Source of the DNA: Cepaea nemoralis
Lineage: Eukaryota > Mollusca > Gastropoda > Stylommatophora > Helicidae
Length of the DNA stretch: 64,000 nt
Reading direction: 5' to 3'
Assembly (NCBI GenBank): GCA_014155875.1
Contig: JACEFZ010011703.1
Coordinates: 62,001 to 126,000 of the forward strand
The notes beneath the pieces were generated by a model. That model did not search any database. It had not been told where the DNA came from and saw only the letters and a list, made by a program, of their open reading frames with translations. Position numbers and translations under genes: made by a program. Positions 43,621-55,508 of this stretch are shown piece by piece. Every line of letters starts with the position of its first letter. Positions within the stretch are counted from its first letter, which is position 1.

Positions 43621-46239
43621 CCCTTTTAATGCTACGTAATTCTGAGTAGCGTCCCGCCCAGTGCTAAATACTTTCTCCGCCGACAGCCCCGCCTGTGCTA
43701 AATACTTTCTTGACCTCTAAGAAACTGGAAATATCACGGCGGTGTTGACCATTTTTGTAACACCGGAAAATTTAAGCACTCCTAAACTGGGTAGGTTGGC
43801 ACCATTGTTTGAACAAACACTTTTACAAAGAGATAAAACAACAAAATAGCTTATTCATGTTTTAAAAATGTTTAGTTTAAAGTTATTTTAATTATATATA
43901 AATAATAATGTATTAATATTAAGATATTAGGTAAAAGATAGAAAAATTAAAAAAATAAAATGTAACAATATGGTGGAATGACGATGTTACAGAAGCAATA
44001 ACAGAGAAAAATAAACTATTCACATTATTTTAAAAGGACACAGACAATCGGAAGACCAATAACAAGATGGATTGATAGTGTAACGTAACATACGCAAAAC
44101 AAGGAATGGAATGACAAGAAAAGACCAAAGGAAAGTTAATAATTTAGTTGTTTGTGGAAGACCCCGAAGCAAGGTACGACACAGAGAGGTACATCACAAT
44201 CCTTGCACATATATCTTGATTCCCGTCGTTTTTTATTTTTAGAGCACACCACACACTTTCTTGTTGGCCCCTTCTTCTGTGACGTTGTGGACTCTATTGT
44301 AGATGGGAAATGACGATGTACCAATCGTAGTGGCAGATCTTCGCTCCTTCGTCCCCCTCCACTCTTTCTTCTCTCCGTAGAATATTTTTGTAGAATTTCA
44401 CGAATTAAAGATAAATGAAAATCAGCAAGAGGAATATTATTCCCCGTTACCAATTTGTACATGGAATATGCATTTAAAATAGACAGATCTAGAACATGAA
44501 AAAACAGTTTCTTGTACCACTTTACAGTTTTCCTAATTGACTCAATAGAACTGAGAAGCATGTCAGTCCGATCAACCGCGCCCATATTTTTATTGTAGTC
44601 AACAATGCACTTTGGCTTTTGTGTATTTTCTCCGGTTTTCCAATCTTTTTTCTCTGTTGGTACAATGTCTGAATTGTGACATGTAGACAGCATCCAAACT
44701 TCTCTTTTGTCGCACCATTTCAGGGCTAATAAACAGTTTGTAGACCTATAGCAAATTCCTTTTTTTAATAATTTTTCTTCCATTTTAGGCAAATTCTGTC
44801 TATTCTTTCTGACCGTGCCACATGCATTAGTTGCATGATCGTGAAGCCACATAAACAAATTAGGACTGGTGTACCAATTATCTACAAAAAGGGTATGCCC
44901 GTTTTGGAGATATGGTGCCAGTAAAGTAGTAACAATATCAGCCCCCTTCCCAAGACCTGATACAGTAATGTCACTGTTGACACCAGTGTAGACAATAAAA
45001 TCTAAAATATAACCCGTTCTGCAGTCACACATAACAAATGTTTTCACACCAAATCTGCTTCTCTTTGATGGAATGTATTGCTTGAATGATAATCGTCCTT
45101 TGAACAAAAGGAGCGATTCATCAATAACAACATTCTGATATGGCGAAAATGCACTCTTGAACGACGTACGCAAACTGTCAATCACACTTCTAATCTTGTA
45201 AAGTCTGTCTCCGCCGGCGTCAACGTTGTTGTCTGCGAAGTGCAGCATTCGCAAAAGTAGTAAAATCGATCCCGAGACATTACCTCACTGAACACAGGAG
45301 TACGGAGCAAAAAGTCCTTTGACCAGTACTCAACAATTTTAAGTTTCTTTACTCTTGGCATTAGCATGCACAAAGCAAAAAAGCAAAAAAGTTCGTCATA
45401 ATTAGTATCTGTCCAGCGGGAAAGACGAGCGCTAACAGTGTCAGGAGCATTCTCTAAAATGTTCTTGTAAAACCTGTTGCATTCATCAGCGATGCCTATA
45501 ACAAGTGTTTCAGTGAAAAATAGTAAAAAAAACTCAAGCACTGAACTGTCCTTATTGACAGCCGCTTTACAGCCAGAGCTGGAATCATCAAAACCGTGTA
45601 TAACCGGTCTCAAATCATTGGAAGTCCATGCCATTGAGTCGGTTTTCTGCCGTTTTGAGGGCATCTCCTCATTCTCACTGGACTCTGCTTCCGATGATGA
45701 TGAGGACGCAGGACTGGCAAATAACCTCTTTTCAGTTACGCCGGTTTTTTCTTTCGATGTAGATGGTTGCATGATCTCGTCATCTTCGTCGCTCATTTGG
45801 AATTCATCTTCGCTGTCACTTCGTGAAAGAAACTCCATTAATTCTTCATCTATACGAACTGATTTCTTCGCCATTTTATAAAACAATTATGTGAAAAGCA
45901 CAAATACTCTATCACAAACGCGGGGGGTATTATCAAACCAGTACACCGTAGAAATTAAAACGCACAAAACAGGCTTGTTGCTGGCGAAACTGTCTCAACA
46001 ACACATTATCAGCACACTAACGCCTGTTGAGCCTGTGAAATAGGTCATTTGGATCTAAAAATAGGTAACCTTTGTGCCCCATTCATAAACGCTTGAAAAC
46101 GGCTATAGCCTTCTTGTATAGATGGTATAAACGGGTTAGCTCGTCCATAGCACCGGGGGGACAGATTACGGGAGGCGAGTCAACTCGTCAACAGCATCGT
46201 ACCGCGGTACTACTTAACTCGTCTATAGCCGCGAAAGGG
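43621..46239 (-). mobile_element. piggyBac transposon, 2.6 kb, complete ends
   Basis: Flanked by TTAA at 43617-43620 and 46240-46243, with CCCTTT at each terminus reading inward (CCCTTTTAATGCTACG and CCCTTTCGCGGCTATAGACG). TTAA targeting and CCC starts are hallmarks of piggyBac (known superfamily). It carries one transposase gene on the minus strand. Confidence 0.92.
44136..45886 (-). pseudogene. piggyBac transposase (PGBD4-like), one frameshift
   Basis: Two frames cover a transposase of about 585-600 residues. The first (45886-45182) has an acidic N-terminus and the DDE_Tnp_1_7 start (DELFCFFALCMLMPRVKKL, IVEYWSKD, MSRDRFYYF). The second (45254-44136) has the catalytic core: VVIDESLLLFKGR (Asp 45 of that frame), FVDNWYTSPNL (Asp 125) and YNKNMGAVDRTDML (Asp 228, 231), with spacings like those of known piggyBac proteins. 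A cysteine-rich end follows (CVVCSKNKK, YMCKDCDVPLC). The frames meet at a run of four A (T on the coding strand) near 45253-45256; one base is missing. No in-frame stop otherwise. The first ATG could be at 45886 or at 45874 (MAKKSVR). A recently active copy, or a sequencing slip. Confidence 0.9.
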
Positions 46240-46243
46240 TTAA

Positions 46244-46960
46244 AGACCAGAACAAGAATTGCCATTGCAAAGGTAGCCTTTTGCAAGATGAAAAACATAC
46301 TGACCAATAAAAAGGTGATCAATTGAAATGAGATAAAGAGTGTTGACGTGCTACATAGAACCTATACTTTTGTATGGATGTGAAACTTGTACAATAAGCT
46401 GTCAAGCTGAAAAACAGCTGATGGCTGTGGAAATGTGGTTTCTGAGGAAAATGCAAAGAATACCATGGACAGACAGAAAAACCAATGAACAAGTCCTTCA
46501 AGAAACAAATGAAGATCGTAAACTGATTAGTCATTAGACATAGACAGTCAAAATTGTTTGGGCATGTTATTAGAAGAAATGAATTGTAGAACTTGGTGAC
46601 AACAGGCAAGATCAAAGGGAAGAGACCAAGGGGAAGACCGAGAAGTAAATACCTGGATGACTTGGCCACATGGCATGGTTGAGACAGGAACACGGAGCTG
46701 ATTCACGACCCTGGTGATCAAGTGAGATGGCAGAACATGACCGCCCAAGCTTATCGGCATGGCACATGATGGATTGATATGCCCAGGAAGAGAGGAAGAG
46801 GTACGCCAAAGAGAAGATATGTGCTTGATGTGGCTGATGATCTCCAGATGGGTGTATTTGATGTGGGACATCTTGCTTATGACCGAGAAGTTTTCCAGTT
46901 GATTGTTATGGGAGCGAGGTTCTGCAAAGGACATGCTACTGAATGAATAAGGAACCAATA
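46244..46960 (+). pseudogene. LINE relic (family L1w), part 3' of the piggyBac insertion
   Basis: Continues KTRTRIAIAKVAFCKMKNIL then (frameshifted) ILLYGCETCTISCQAEKQLM, AVEMWFLRKMQRIPWTDRK and TNEQVLQETNEDRK. A long decayed arginine-rich tail leads to 46765, with a second LINE tail to about 46950. Confidence 0.7.
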
Positions 46961-47598
46961 GATGTTATACTCTGCCCTGATCATGCAGTAAGGAATTGAA
47001 TGTCTGGCTTGCATGGTTATGGGGGGCAGAATAAAAGGTCTGGTAAGAAAATTACACCAGACAAAAGATCCCAAGACAGAAGTCATACCAAGTAGGCTGT
47101 AAATGACTACATCCCCGGTAAAATTAGACCAAAACATATGTAAAACTACCTACAAAAGAATGCTTATAGCATGCAAGTTGTGAATGTGGATGTCAAGGGG
47201 AAACTACTACAGTGATTTTCTAAGGATAAGTTTAAGGCAACCATATGGTGGGGTAACATGCTCAAAACAACTTCATACAACTCTTAGGACTGATTTACTA
47301 GGCAGGAAGATCTCCAAACACTGGACAGCACCAGAAGCATATCTGGATGTATGTGTGTGTACGAAAGAGAGAAGAGAGACAGAGGGGAGAGAGGAGCAAG
47401 AGAGAGAGAGAGCTAAGGGATAGGACGGAGCATTCCTGTCTCAATCTAGCTAGCAAGCCTGTGATGTGGACCAATACAGTGAAAGCCAAATTTCCAAAGA
47501 AGGATAAAGATCTCACAACATCAAGCAAATATGCAACACCAAACAACTACACTAACACCGAACAACTACAAAATCAAAGGCTGCTAGGCCGACCTCAC
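46961..47598. other. Intron sequence with GA-rich microsatellite
   Basis: A (GA)-rich purine tract lies at about 47360-47425. Otherwise no structure seen. Confidence 0.4.
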
Positions 47599-47680
47599 CT
47601 ATCATCTTTGTTAATCTGATCCCCAAACCCCACAGAGTCCACCAGAGTGAGTTTAAGCAGGACATTCTTCTCCCTCAGTT
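47599..47680 (-). CDS. Septin exon 4b (G3 exon, aspartate form)
   Basis: 82 nt: completes the split Glu 91, then [20 protein letters not shown] and QINKDD, ending on AG| of Ser 118. Acceptor TGTTTCAG, donor GTGAGG. It holds the canonical G3 motif DxxG (D105, G108) and switch II. It is the downstream member of a tandem pair, alternative to 48305-48386. Skipping or doubling this position would shift the frame, so exactly one copy must be used. Confidence 0.94.
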
Positions 47681-48304
47681 CTGAAACAGGACATGTGTGA
47701 GGGGACAGAAAGGGTATGACAGAAAGATCAGGAGTGGACAAGATTGGGGGCGGGAGTCATAATAAGATGCAGAAAGGGGATGAAGGAATAAAAAGTATGA
47801 ATATGACATCATACAAATTATTATTAAATAATATTAATGATTTGTTAGAATATATGTCTGAAGCAAAAATAAAATGGCAAAACCTAGGTAGGTCAGATGC
47901 TTGCAGAGAATTCAAAAGCTAAATAAATACACTGTGGAGGTTTTTTTAATTGCATTAATTTAATACAAATGCTTTGAAAAATAATTTTACAATTTACTGC
48001 TGAAATGCAAAGGTAACGTGGAAGGTAAGGGAAACTGTCAATTATGACAAGACTAATCAGCCTGACGAAAAGATAATAAAAGTATATCATTAACTATAAG
48101 AAAGAGACAATGTTGTCTTTGGTTATATTATACTTCCAGAAAACCAGACTGATTGCATCCAAGATAATAGATCAGCAGCGAATGAGAAGAAGAAAAAAGC
48201 TCACTAACCACGATAATATGAATCCCGTAAACCTGATTCTCTGCAAGCAAAGCATCTGAGTCCTCACCTAGATGTTACCAGGATGGCAGGGCAGATAACC
48301 TTAC
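47681..48304. other. 624-bp intron between the alternative exons
   Basis: AT-rich, no transposon seen. A (TAA)-rich segment lies at 47820-47840. No obvious pairing element was identified by eye. Confidence 0.5.
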
Positions 48305-48386
48305 CTATGATCCTTATTAATCTGATCCCCAAAGCCTGTGGTGTTTACAATTGTTAATTTCAAGTGTACACTTCCCTCTCGCAGAT
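48305..48386 (-). CDS. Septin exon 4a (alternative G3 exon, asparagine form)
   Basis: 82 nt, same phases as 4b: split Asp 91, then [20 protein letters not shown] and QINKDH. Acceptor CAATTTTCAG, donor GTAAGG. 18 of 27 residues match exon 4b. The G3 Asp 105 is Asn here, and 91, 95-96, 98, 103, 106-107 and 117 also differ. Open frame, intact splice sites and a good match to the septin consensus argue for function rather than decay. Some vertebrate SEPT6-group paralogues are thought to vary at the same Asp (from memory). Mutually exclusive use is inferred. Confidence 0.88.
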
Positions 48387-48389
48387 CTG

Positions 48390-48838
48390 AAAATTGTTAC
48401 TCTTCATTATGTCAACAAAAGCCAAAAATGGTAACTGTTCAATGTTATAAATTCATTCATTCTTCTACCCTGGGATGTGGAGGCACCTTGTGGGCATCTA
48501 AAGACTTTCCTCTTGCACCTTGAGTGTAGAGGCACCTTAAAAATTTGTTTGGAGGCACCTTAGTCTTGTTTAATCTTTCCTATTCTGGTCTGAGTGTAGA
48601 GGCATCGTATGGTTCGTTCATTATTTCCTCTTCTACCCTGGGGTATAGTGCTACTTGTGTTATCATTGTGTTGACATAAACACAGTCTTGACCTGTCAAA
48701 TCATAACCAGTAAGGTGGGGAGATTTGAACCATTAATGGTAGAAGGTGGACGTGATACTGCCCTATAAAAGAGACATCTCTATAATACACACAGGTGGCA
48801 TATTTTTCATCTTCATTATGTTATAATTACAAGCTCAA
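48390..48838. other. Intron sequence with short internal repeats
   Basis: GTGTAGAGGCACCTT-like blocks recur at about 48470, 48530, 48550 and 48595. Confidence 0.45.
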
Positions 48839-48847
48839 ATACATATG

Positions 48848-48963
<116 letters not shown>

Positions 48964-49019
48964 CAGGCATATATAGAGATAGACAAAGACACACATATGT
49001 ATATAATTATATAGGCCTA

Positions 49020-49112
49020 AAGTTAGTTGCATATCCTTTACAGGACATCACAGTCAACCCCAGCTTTTTTTTAAAAAACTGTGACTTCTTGGCAAATTTA
49101 CGTTCAGTAGTT
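49020..49112 (-). repeat. SINE family D, 3' part
   Basis: GTTAGTTGCATATCCTTTAC, AGGACATCACAGTCAACCC and GCAAATTTACGTTCAGTAG are the reverse of the family body. Confidence 0.65.
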
Positions 49113-49499
49113 ATTTAGGCATAATGTCCTCTGATATACATTGTAATTGCCTTCCTATCAAGAAATCTGACAAGTAAGATAGTGTATCTTGGACATTAAT
49201 TTACCTTGCACTAATGCATTAAGTGGGAGATTACATCATCATGAGAAATGGCGTAGGCTTTCATGCATCTCCACAGATCTTGAAGTTCTGGATAAATTCT
49301 ATTGATGATAATCCTAAATGCCACCATCTTAAGCCATTCGACATAATTTATCTCAGTCTACCCTTTCTTCTAACATCTCTGATCTTTCCAGTCATTGCAA
49401 TGTTTTTCAATGCTGCTTTTCTCATTACAAGACTGTAGAACGTTTTTTTGTGTCTTTCTTATATTTTTATACAATGTTCTCCTTTCAATAGCCTCTTCC

Positions 49500-49740
49500 A
49501 GACACTTGTTATGTCTCCCTAGAAAATTGGTTAAATCACCTGCTTCACACTCTGAAGCTTGTGAGTTTGCATCTGGACTTCTTCATTTGGTTCAAGAGTG
49601 CAATTTTCTTAAAGACTCCTGGGGAAGGTTGCTGGAGGTACAGAGTTTGTGTTGCTCTGCAGAAAGAGACCAAGCCATACAGGATAAAACTCGGTGCCGG
49701 TGCAAAGAAAACAATCCTTTGACCTTAAAATCCCCCCCTA
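49500..49740 (+). repeat. SINE family A copy
   Basis: TCTGAAGCTTGTGAGTTTGC, TTCAAGAGTGCAATTTTC, GAGTTTGTGTTGCTCTGC and AGAGACCAAGCCATACAGG in family order. Confidence 0.6.
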
Positions 49741-49829
49741 TCTCCACCCCCACCCCTTTACCCCAAATTACACACAACAAATAAATGCTGAGGTTGACTG
49801 CAACACAAATAGCTGATTTGCCAATCTTA

Positions 49830-50430
49830 AACTTTTTATACACGTGGCTGTATAATTGATTGTGTCCAGTTCTGAAGGGCAGAATAATTGGTTTCTTATG
49901 GTCTGTTCATAAAATGTTAATGTTCTTGTACAAGTGGCTTTCTGTTCGATTTAATGATTCTTTTCTTTTGGTAATATGTGACTGGTACATCAGGTTGCTC
50001 TTCTGTTCCACCTTCCTTAGCTAGCTGATCGGCTCTCTCATGGGTACGACACAGTGAGATGGTATCCACTGTATGGAAACCTGACTGCTGGCTGCCTAGT
50101 TCATACAGCAGTATCCAAAGAACTGGCAGTTTCTCAGACTGCCTTCAAATAACTGTAGACCTAAAAATACTTCACTGTTTAGTATGGCTGCACAGAAATA
50201 TGCCAGCACTTGAATGCATAAATATCACTAAAGAAAGCAGCTATGCAGAGACATGATCACCCATACCAGTCAGCAAGGCACCTTGAAGAAACCATAAATG
50301 CAAACTTAATCTGAAAAGTATTACTCATGCCAGATTTGTACAAGTAACAAGTCTAAAATGATTCTATATGAAGACAAAGGAAAACACAAATTTTAGCAGT
50401 ACAAACAGGCAATATACTGATGTTTCTTAC
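49830..50430. other. Intron sequence, nothing recognised
   Basis: A decayed LINE-like block may lie at 50050-50270 but no motif is clear. Confidence 0.3.
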
Positions 50431-50544
50431 CGTACGTATGAGCTTTGAGTTTCACGCCAGGTAAATCGTGAGTACTGGGAGTCGAGTCAAAATTTGTGTT
50501 GAAAAGTGTATCCATCATTGTGGATTTACCAATGCCAGTCTCAC
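50431..50544 (-). CDS. Septin exon 3 (G1 P-loop)
   Basis: Residues 53 (split glycine) to 90: [20 protein letters not shown], then [18 protein letters not shown]53-ETGIGKS-60 is the P-loop that binds the GTP phosphates. The following switch I region has [13 protein letters not shown] with no threonine at the hydrolytic position, as in the SEPT6 group. Acceptor ATTTATAG, donor GTAAGA. The exon ends on the first base of codon 91, feeding exon 4a or 4b. Confidence 0.95.
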
Positions 50545-50926
50545 CTATAAATCAGTGATATAAATCAGACTAGCTATGTAAAACTAGGAAAATACAATGA
50601 ACACACAACAATCACAAAGTATGATTAGAACATCAGGAATAATGATAAACATTGAAAAGGTAAGTTAATGGTTAAAACAATATTTAAAAATAAGTGTATC
50701 AATTTGAAACAATGTATTGCCTTAGCAAATTCAAACAAAGAAGCCACAAGCAATATATTGTATGATTTATTTCCTGGAACATTTCGCTGCATCTTGTCAC
50801 GTGCATACTGCAGAGTTGTAAATCATATGAAGTGGATAAATGAATAATATTTCTATCGCTGAAACATACATGGGCTATTTGCTCTAGAATAACAACAGCA
50901 GCAACAACAGTTTCAATAATACCTAC

Positions 50927-51059
50927 CAACACAAAGAATGTTGAAACAGAATCCCTGAGACACAGATTTGTTGACCAGCTGGTCGGGAAGGCTGTCAAAT
51001 CCCACATGACCTGTCAGATTAAGTGCTCGGAATGCATTGTGCAGGGCCTGGGCAGGTGA
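50927..51059 (-). CDS. Septin exon 2 (N-terminal segment)
   Basis: Residues 9-52 plus one base of glycine 53: [61 protein letters not shown] is the septin signature just before the P-loop. Acceptor CTGTCAACAG, donor GTAGGT. No ATG in frame, so at least one upstream exon is required. Confidence 0.94.
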
Positions 51060-51374
51060 CTGTTGACAGAATTATAAAAGATATTCATTCAATCACTATC
51101 ATTTATGGTCATTCCTCTACTATCTGGGTATCTTCTTTTCCATTCTCCTTCTAAGAAAAGCATATCACACCCTCATGATGATGATGAAGTCCAGCATAAG
51201 TGTGTCCAACTTCAGCATGAATTTGTGCTAAGTTTCCTTTCTTCCAATAGGATAGATTCCATCAGATTAAAGGTACGTTCCTCCCTCTCTAAAAATTATC
51301 TTTCTCTCAGAGCCACAAATGCCTTGCCTATGTTAGATTAAGTTTGGTTTGCTTACTAAACTATAAGACTTTTC

Positions 51375-51600
51375 TTCTTAGTTGCGTAGCCTTTACAGGA
51401 CGTCACAGTCAACCTCAGCATTTTTTGGCTGTTTGTAATTTCTTTAAAACTCTACATTCAGTAGTTTGCCATTGCCTTCTGAACGACCAGCACTCATACC
51501 ATTGCATGAAAACCAGCGCTAAGCGTTCTGCTTATAAATCGCCCATAGCTGTGTTTCGAACATGGTATGAGAAATTGCAATTTTTGTTCATAGCCCCTTT
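51375..51600 (-). repeat. SINE family D, reverse orientation
   Basis: GTTGCGTAGCCTTTACAGGA, CAGTAGTTTGCCATTGCC and AATCGCCCATAGCTGTGTTT. Very similar to the block inside the 5' tandem units. Confidence 0.75.
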
Positions 51601-51609
51601 GCCACAACT

Positions 51610-52130
51610 CCGGCAAGACTGGTATCAGTAACAGTAAAAAAGCACTCTACAGCACAATCTTCCTGCCAACTTTTTGCTACCAATGCCAAACCTGGACAAT
51701 GACAGAAAAAGTGAACAGATATACTACAACAAGGGAAATAAGATTCCTGAGAAGAATAGTCAACATATGAAGAGAGAAAATCAGAAATGATGAAATTAGG
51801 ACTAAAGTGGGAGTAATAGCACCGCTAGATTTCATTAGAAAACAGCAAGTGAAATGGTTTGGCCACATAACTAGGCTACCTACTGACAGTATACCACATC
51901 AAGTAATAATGTACAGACCAAATGGAACCAGAAGAAGAGGCCGACCTTGTAAACGACGGACAGATGGACTAACAGAGCCCATTGGAATCTTGATATACGA
52001 AGCCCAAAAGCAGGCACTCTCCCGCTGTTTATGCTTCACCTCAACACTGCAAGGTACAAGAGGAATGAGATGAGAGATGGGATGAGAGATGAGATGAGAT
52101 TTGAGATGAGAGATGAGAGATGAGATGAGT
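51610..52130 (+). pseudogene. LINE C-terminal relic with ATGAG-rich tail
   Basis: The frame reads YYTTREIRFLRRI, IRKQQVKWFGHITRLPTDS, YRPNGTRRRGRPCKRRTD, then QALSRCLCFTSTLQGTRGMR, followed by a GATGAGAGATGAGATGAG tail at 52065-52130. Same family as 57847-58435 (-). One stop after RIVNI; otherwise largely open. Confidence 0.7.
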
Positions 52131-53240
52131 GGTGTGGGTTCAATCTCCAACTATGGCAAGATTCTTGTTATCCCCACCAGTCAGGCTCCTGGGGTCAACT
52201 CAGCCTCATAAAATGGGTATCAGATCATTTTCAGTTCTCTGGTAGTAAAGGTGATGAGAAAGGGAACTGGTCAGCCCACCTCAATATGCCCTGGTCTAGA
52301 TAAGTGAAGAACTAACATTCCACACCCTAAAGACTGTATAAGCGATTCCATTGTCTAACGCAACCCGATCCGAAACCAGAAATAATATTCTGCGCCTGCA
52401 CAGAAGGTTCCATTGTGTCACCAAAATGGCTAAAAATTCGACTATGGAAACACCATCCATGTTTCTGATGGGATCCATTCATTCAAATATCACATGACAA
52501 TAACAAACGCCATCTTAGTTTCTGCAGAATAGGTCAGTCTAACATTATGTGCATAGCGACTGGTTGAGATTACCTTTGTTTTTTAAATAATTTCAATTAT
52601 ATGGCATTCAGTAAGTAATGTTTTTTTTTCTGTCACTGATCATGGAACACCATTCATTTTAGATGGATTTTCAAATTCTGCATCAATTTTTACATAAATT
52701 TGGAAAGTTTCATCGCAGAACTTGCTTGAATTGTGGTAGAAAACAATATTTCTGCGGAGATGTTTTGTCTTTGTGAATGAAAATCCAAGATGGTGATGCC
52801 ACGCATATCAATTGGACTAGGCCGGGTATGCTTTTTAAGCTCAACACATGTAATTTGAGCTGCTAAAGTTAAAGAGAATACAAGTTTAAAGATTAATAAT
52901 TTATTTGTATACTTTTACTATTTTTTTCACCAGTTAACATGATGGAACAAATTTTTTAAGTCAGTTTTCATATCTATCACCCGTTTAAGACAATCTCGCA
53001 CGGACTGACAGTACAATTTATTTTCGAATTAACTGTAAATGAGAAAATACTGTTAGATGAGTATTTTTTTTTTTTAATCTGCAGCATTTGCCATGCATTT
53101 TTGCATCTCTCATTATTGTTATCAATGCTATGAGACTTTTCTACATGGACCCCATCATACTCAGAAATTGAATTTTCATGGCGATATCATGCCTGATCAG
53201 TTTTGAAGACTAAATTTGTAAATGTTACTGTTGCATTACT
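52131..53240. repeat. Intron 1 repeat family, head segment
   Basis: A block at about 52505-52805 (ACATAAATTTGGAAAGTTTC, GGTAGAAAACAATATTTCTG, CAAGATGG) is related to 54580-55100 and 57130-57270. Together these define an undescribed-looking dispersed sequence with a CCATTTTGG or CAAGATGG boundary. Confidence 0.5.
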
Positions 53241-54060
53241 TTGATCATGTTTTTCAAATTGGGTATTTACTAATGAGTACCACCATACCTACATAGGCCT
53301 TGAAAGATTACATCCAGCGTTACCTCAATGAAGCCTGTATGTCAATTCTAAGCGGAGATCTTGAACAAAGAAATACTCAGAAGTCCGCTCACTGAGCTTC
53401 TTGCTACTATAACTGTTTGTTATTAAATGAACATCTTAGCAACCATATATCATTGTGATAGGGTAGCGAGACATAACTGCTCATGTCATCTATAATTGGT
53501 AATTAATTAATAATTAACTGGCGGCAATTTTTAATTGCTAATTAGGCTGCGGTACATCCTATCGAAAAAGGAAAGTAACCTCTGCGTCCGTAGCATCACT
53601 CCGCATAATAAAATATACATCTTACAAGACTTGTAAGCTAATATTAATAATACATAGGGTAATTAATGAATTAGTAATTAATTAGCGGCCATTTTTAATT
53701 GCTAATTCGGTCATGATGCAACATATCTAAAAATAGATGACATAAGAAGTTAGGCTTCGCTACCCCGATCACAACGATGTGTGGTTGCTAAGATGTTCGT
53801 TTAAAAACAAAAAAGTTATAATAGCCAAAATGTGATCATTTAAGCTGTCACTCCACCTGGGACACAAAGGGGAGCTGCTCAGAGAGTGGAATCCTGAAAA
53901 TGTTTTTGTTCAAGATCCCAACACTCAAATGTAAATATCTCCGCTTAGAATGGACATATAGGCATCACCGAGGTACCATTGGAATTGGATTTTTCAAGGC
54001 CTATCTATCTGTGGTGGTCTCATTAGTAAATACCCAATTTGATAAACATGATCCATATAC
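53240..54060. repeat. Fold-back element with long inverted arms
   Basis: Segment 53240-53500 is the imperfect reverse complement of 53680-54060: GGTATTTACTAATGAG, AGGCCTTGAAA, TTCTAAGCGGAGATC and GAACATCTTAGCAACCA each have their counterpart in inverted order. The loop carries GGCGGCAATTTTTAATTGCT. No protein. Confidence 0.75.
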
Positions 54061-54139
54061 CTATGTCGTGAAATCACTGATTTGATACACTCACTTGCCT
54101 TGCCTGTCTTTTTTCAACTTTTTTTTTTCTTTTTACGAA

Positions 54140-54260
54140 TGTTGCATGTCCTTTGCAGAAGGTTGCCATCAACCCCATGGTAATTTTCTAGGAAATTTTA
54201 TGTTTACTAGTTTGCCATTGCTTTCTGAACGAGAAATCAACGTTTTAAGTCCAGCAAATG
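54140..54260 (-). repeat. SINE family D, reverse orientation
   Basis: GTTGCATGTCCTTTGCAGAA, GCCATCAACCCCATGG and TAGTTTGCCATTGCTTTCTG. Confidence 0.65.
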
Positions 54261-54554
54261 AATGCAGGAATGAAGAAACATGTAGCGTGAACCGTATACT
54301 GTAAACAGACTTCTACCGGAAGCCATTTTTTCCGCGCTTGCGCAGAAGGGTTTCGTTGTGTCTACATCATTGACTATTAACATACACTTTGTATATCTCA
54401 TTGGATATATTTAAATAACTCGTGCCAATAACGAATTACCATCTCCGCTTCCGGTAAAATGGCCAGTCTAATCATTGCGCATATAGCCGGTGGTTAGATT
54501 TGAAATTGTCTTTGAGATAATTTCACTATTTGGCATACCATAAATAATTATAAT

Positions 54555-55130
54555 AATTTTAGTACAAGGCATAGATATTCGTTAATTTTAGCTGCATTTT
54601 CGAATTCTGCATGCAAAGATACATAAATTTGGAAAGTTTCATTTAAAAATATGTGGGCCCTCTGGTAGAAAAAAATTAGTTTCGCGGACATGATAAATTC
54701 CTCTTTGTGATTGTAAATCCACATTGTCGGCACGCAATAAAATTTTTTTTTAGTACAAGGCATAGATATTCGTTAATTTAGTTGCATTTTCGAATTGTGC
54801 ATGCAAAGATACATAAATTTGGAAAGTTTCATTTAAAAATATGGGGCCCCTCTGGTAGAAAAAAATTCGTTTTGTTTGCGGACATGATAAATTCCTCTTT
54901 GTGATTGTAAATCCACATTGTCGGCACGCAATAAAATTTTTTTTTTAGTACAAGGCATAGATATTTGTTAATTTTAGTTGCATTTTGAATTGTGCATGCA
55001 AAGATACATAATTTGGAAAGTTTCATTTAAATATATGGGGACCTTCTGGTAGAAAAAAATTAATGAATTAATAATTATTTTTGCGGACGTGATTAAATTC
55101 TCTTTGCGATTGGAAAAATAAATAAATCCT
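54555..55130. repeat. Tandem repeat, about 192-bp unit, three copies
   Basis: TAGTACAAGGCATAGATATT starts copies at about 54560, 54752 and 54947. Each has ACATAAATTTGGAAAGTTTC and TCCACATTGTCGGCACGC; the third is shorter. Confidence 0.85.
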
Positions 55131-55134
55131 TTAA

Positions 55135-55500
55135 TAAAAATATATGTACTTTCTCATTATATAAAGATATCATCTCTTATTATTATATGATTGCATGTAA
55201 TTATTAAATATTAATTTTACGTAAATTTATTTAGAATTTGACTGACTATCATGGCAAGGACTGCTGATGATCTCAGATCCCATCTATCTGCGTTCGAAGG
55301 AGGATATCCTATAAGTACAGGATACATTGCCCGCCTGCTGGTTGTGGACAGTTGTTCTGTACCTGATGTGTTAGGAAAAGTCCAAACCATTGTGGCGACA
55401 AATGATCCAGGGAAAGACATATTTTGCCGACATATTAAATCCCTCTTTGACTTTGCCTTTGGAAATCCAAAATGTCGGCATGCGTTTCACTTTTTAAAAC
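55135..55500. other. Intron sequence with a 116-codon open frame
   Basis: The plus strand from 55251 reads RSHLSAFEGGYPISTGYIAR and VPDVLGKVQTIVATNDPGKD without a recognised domain, then runs into the retroposon at 55509. Probably chance or a relic. Confidence 0.3.
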
Positions 55501-55508
55501 GTGCAATT

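Noticed and set aside
45477..45881. 134-codon plus-strand frame
   Set aside because: Antisense of the piggyBac transposase N-terminus.
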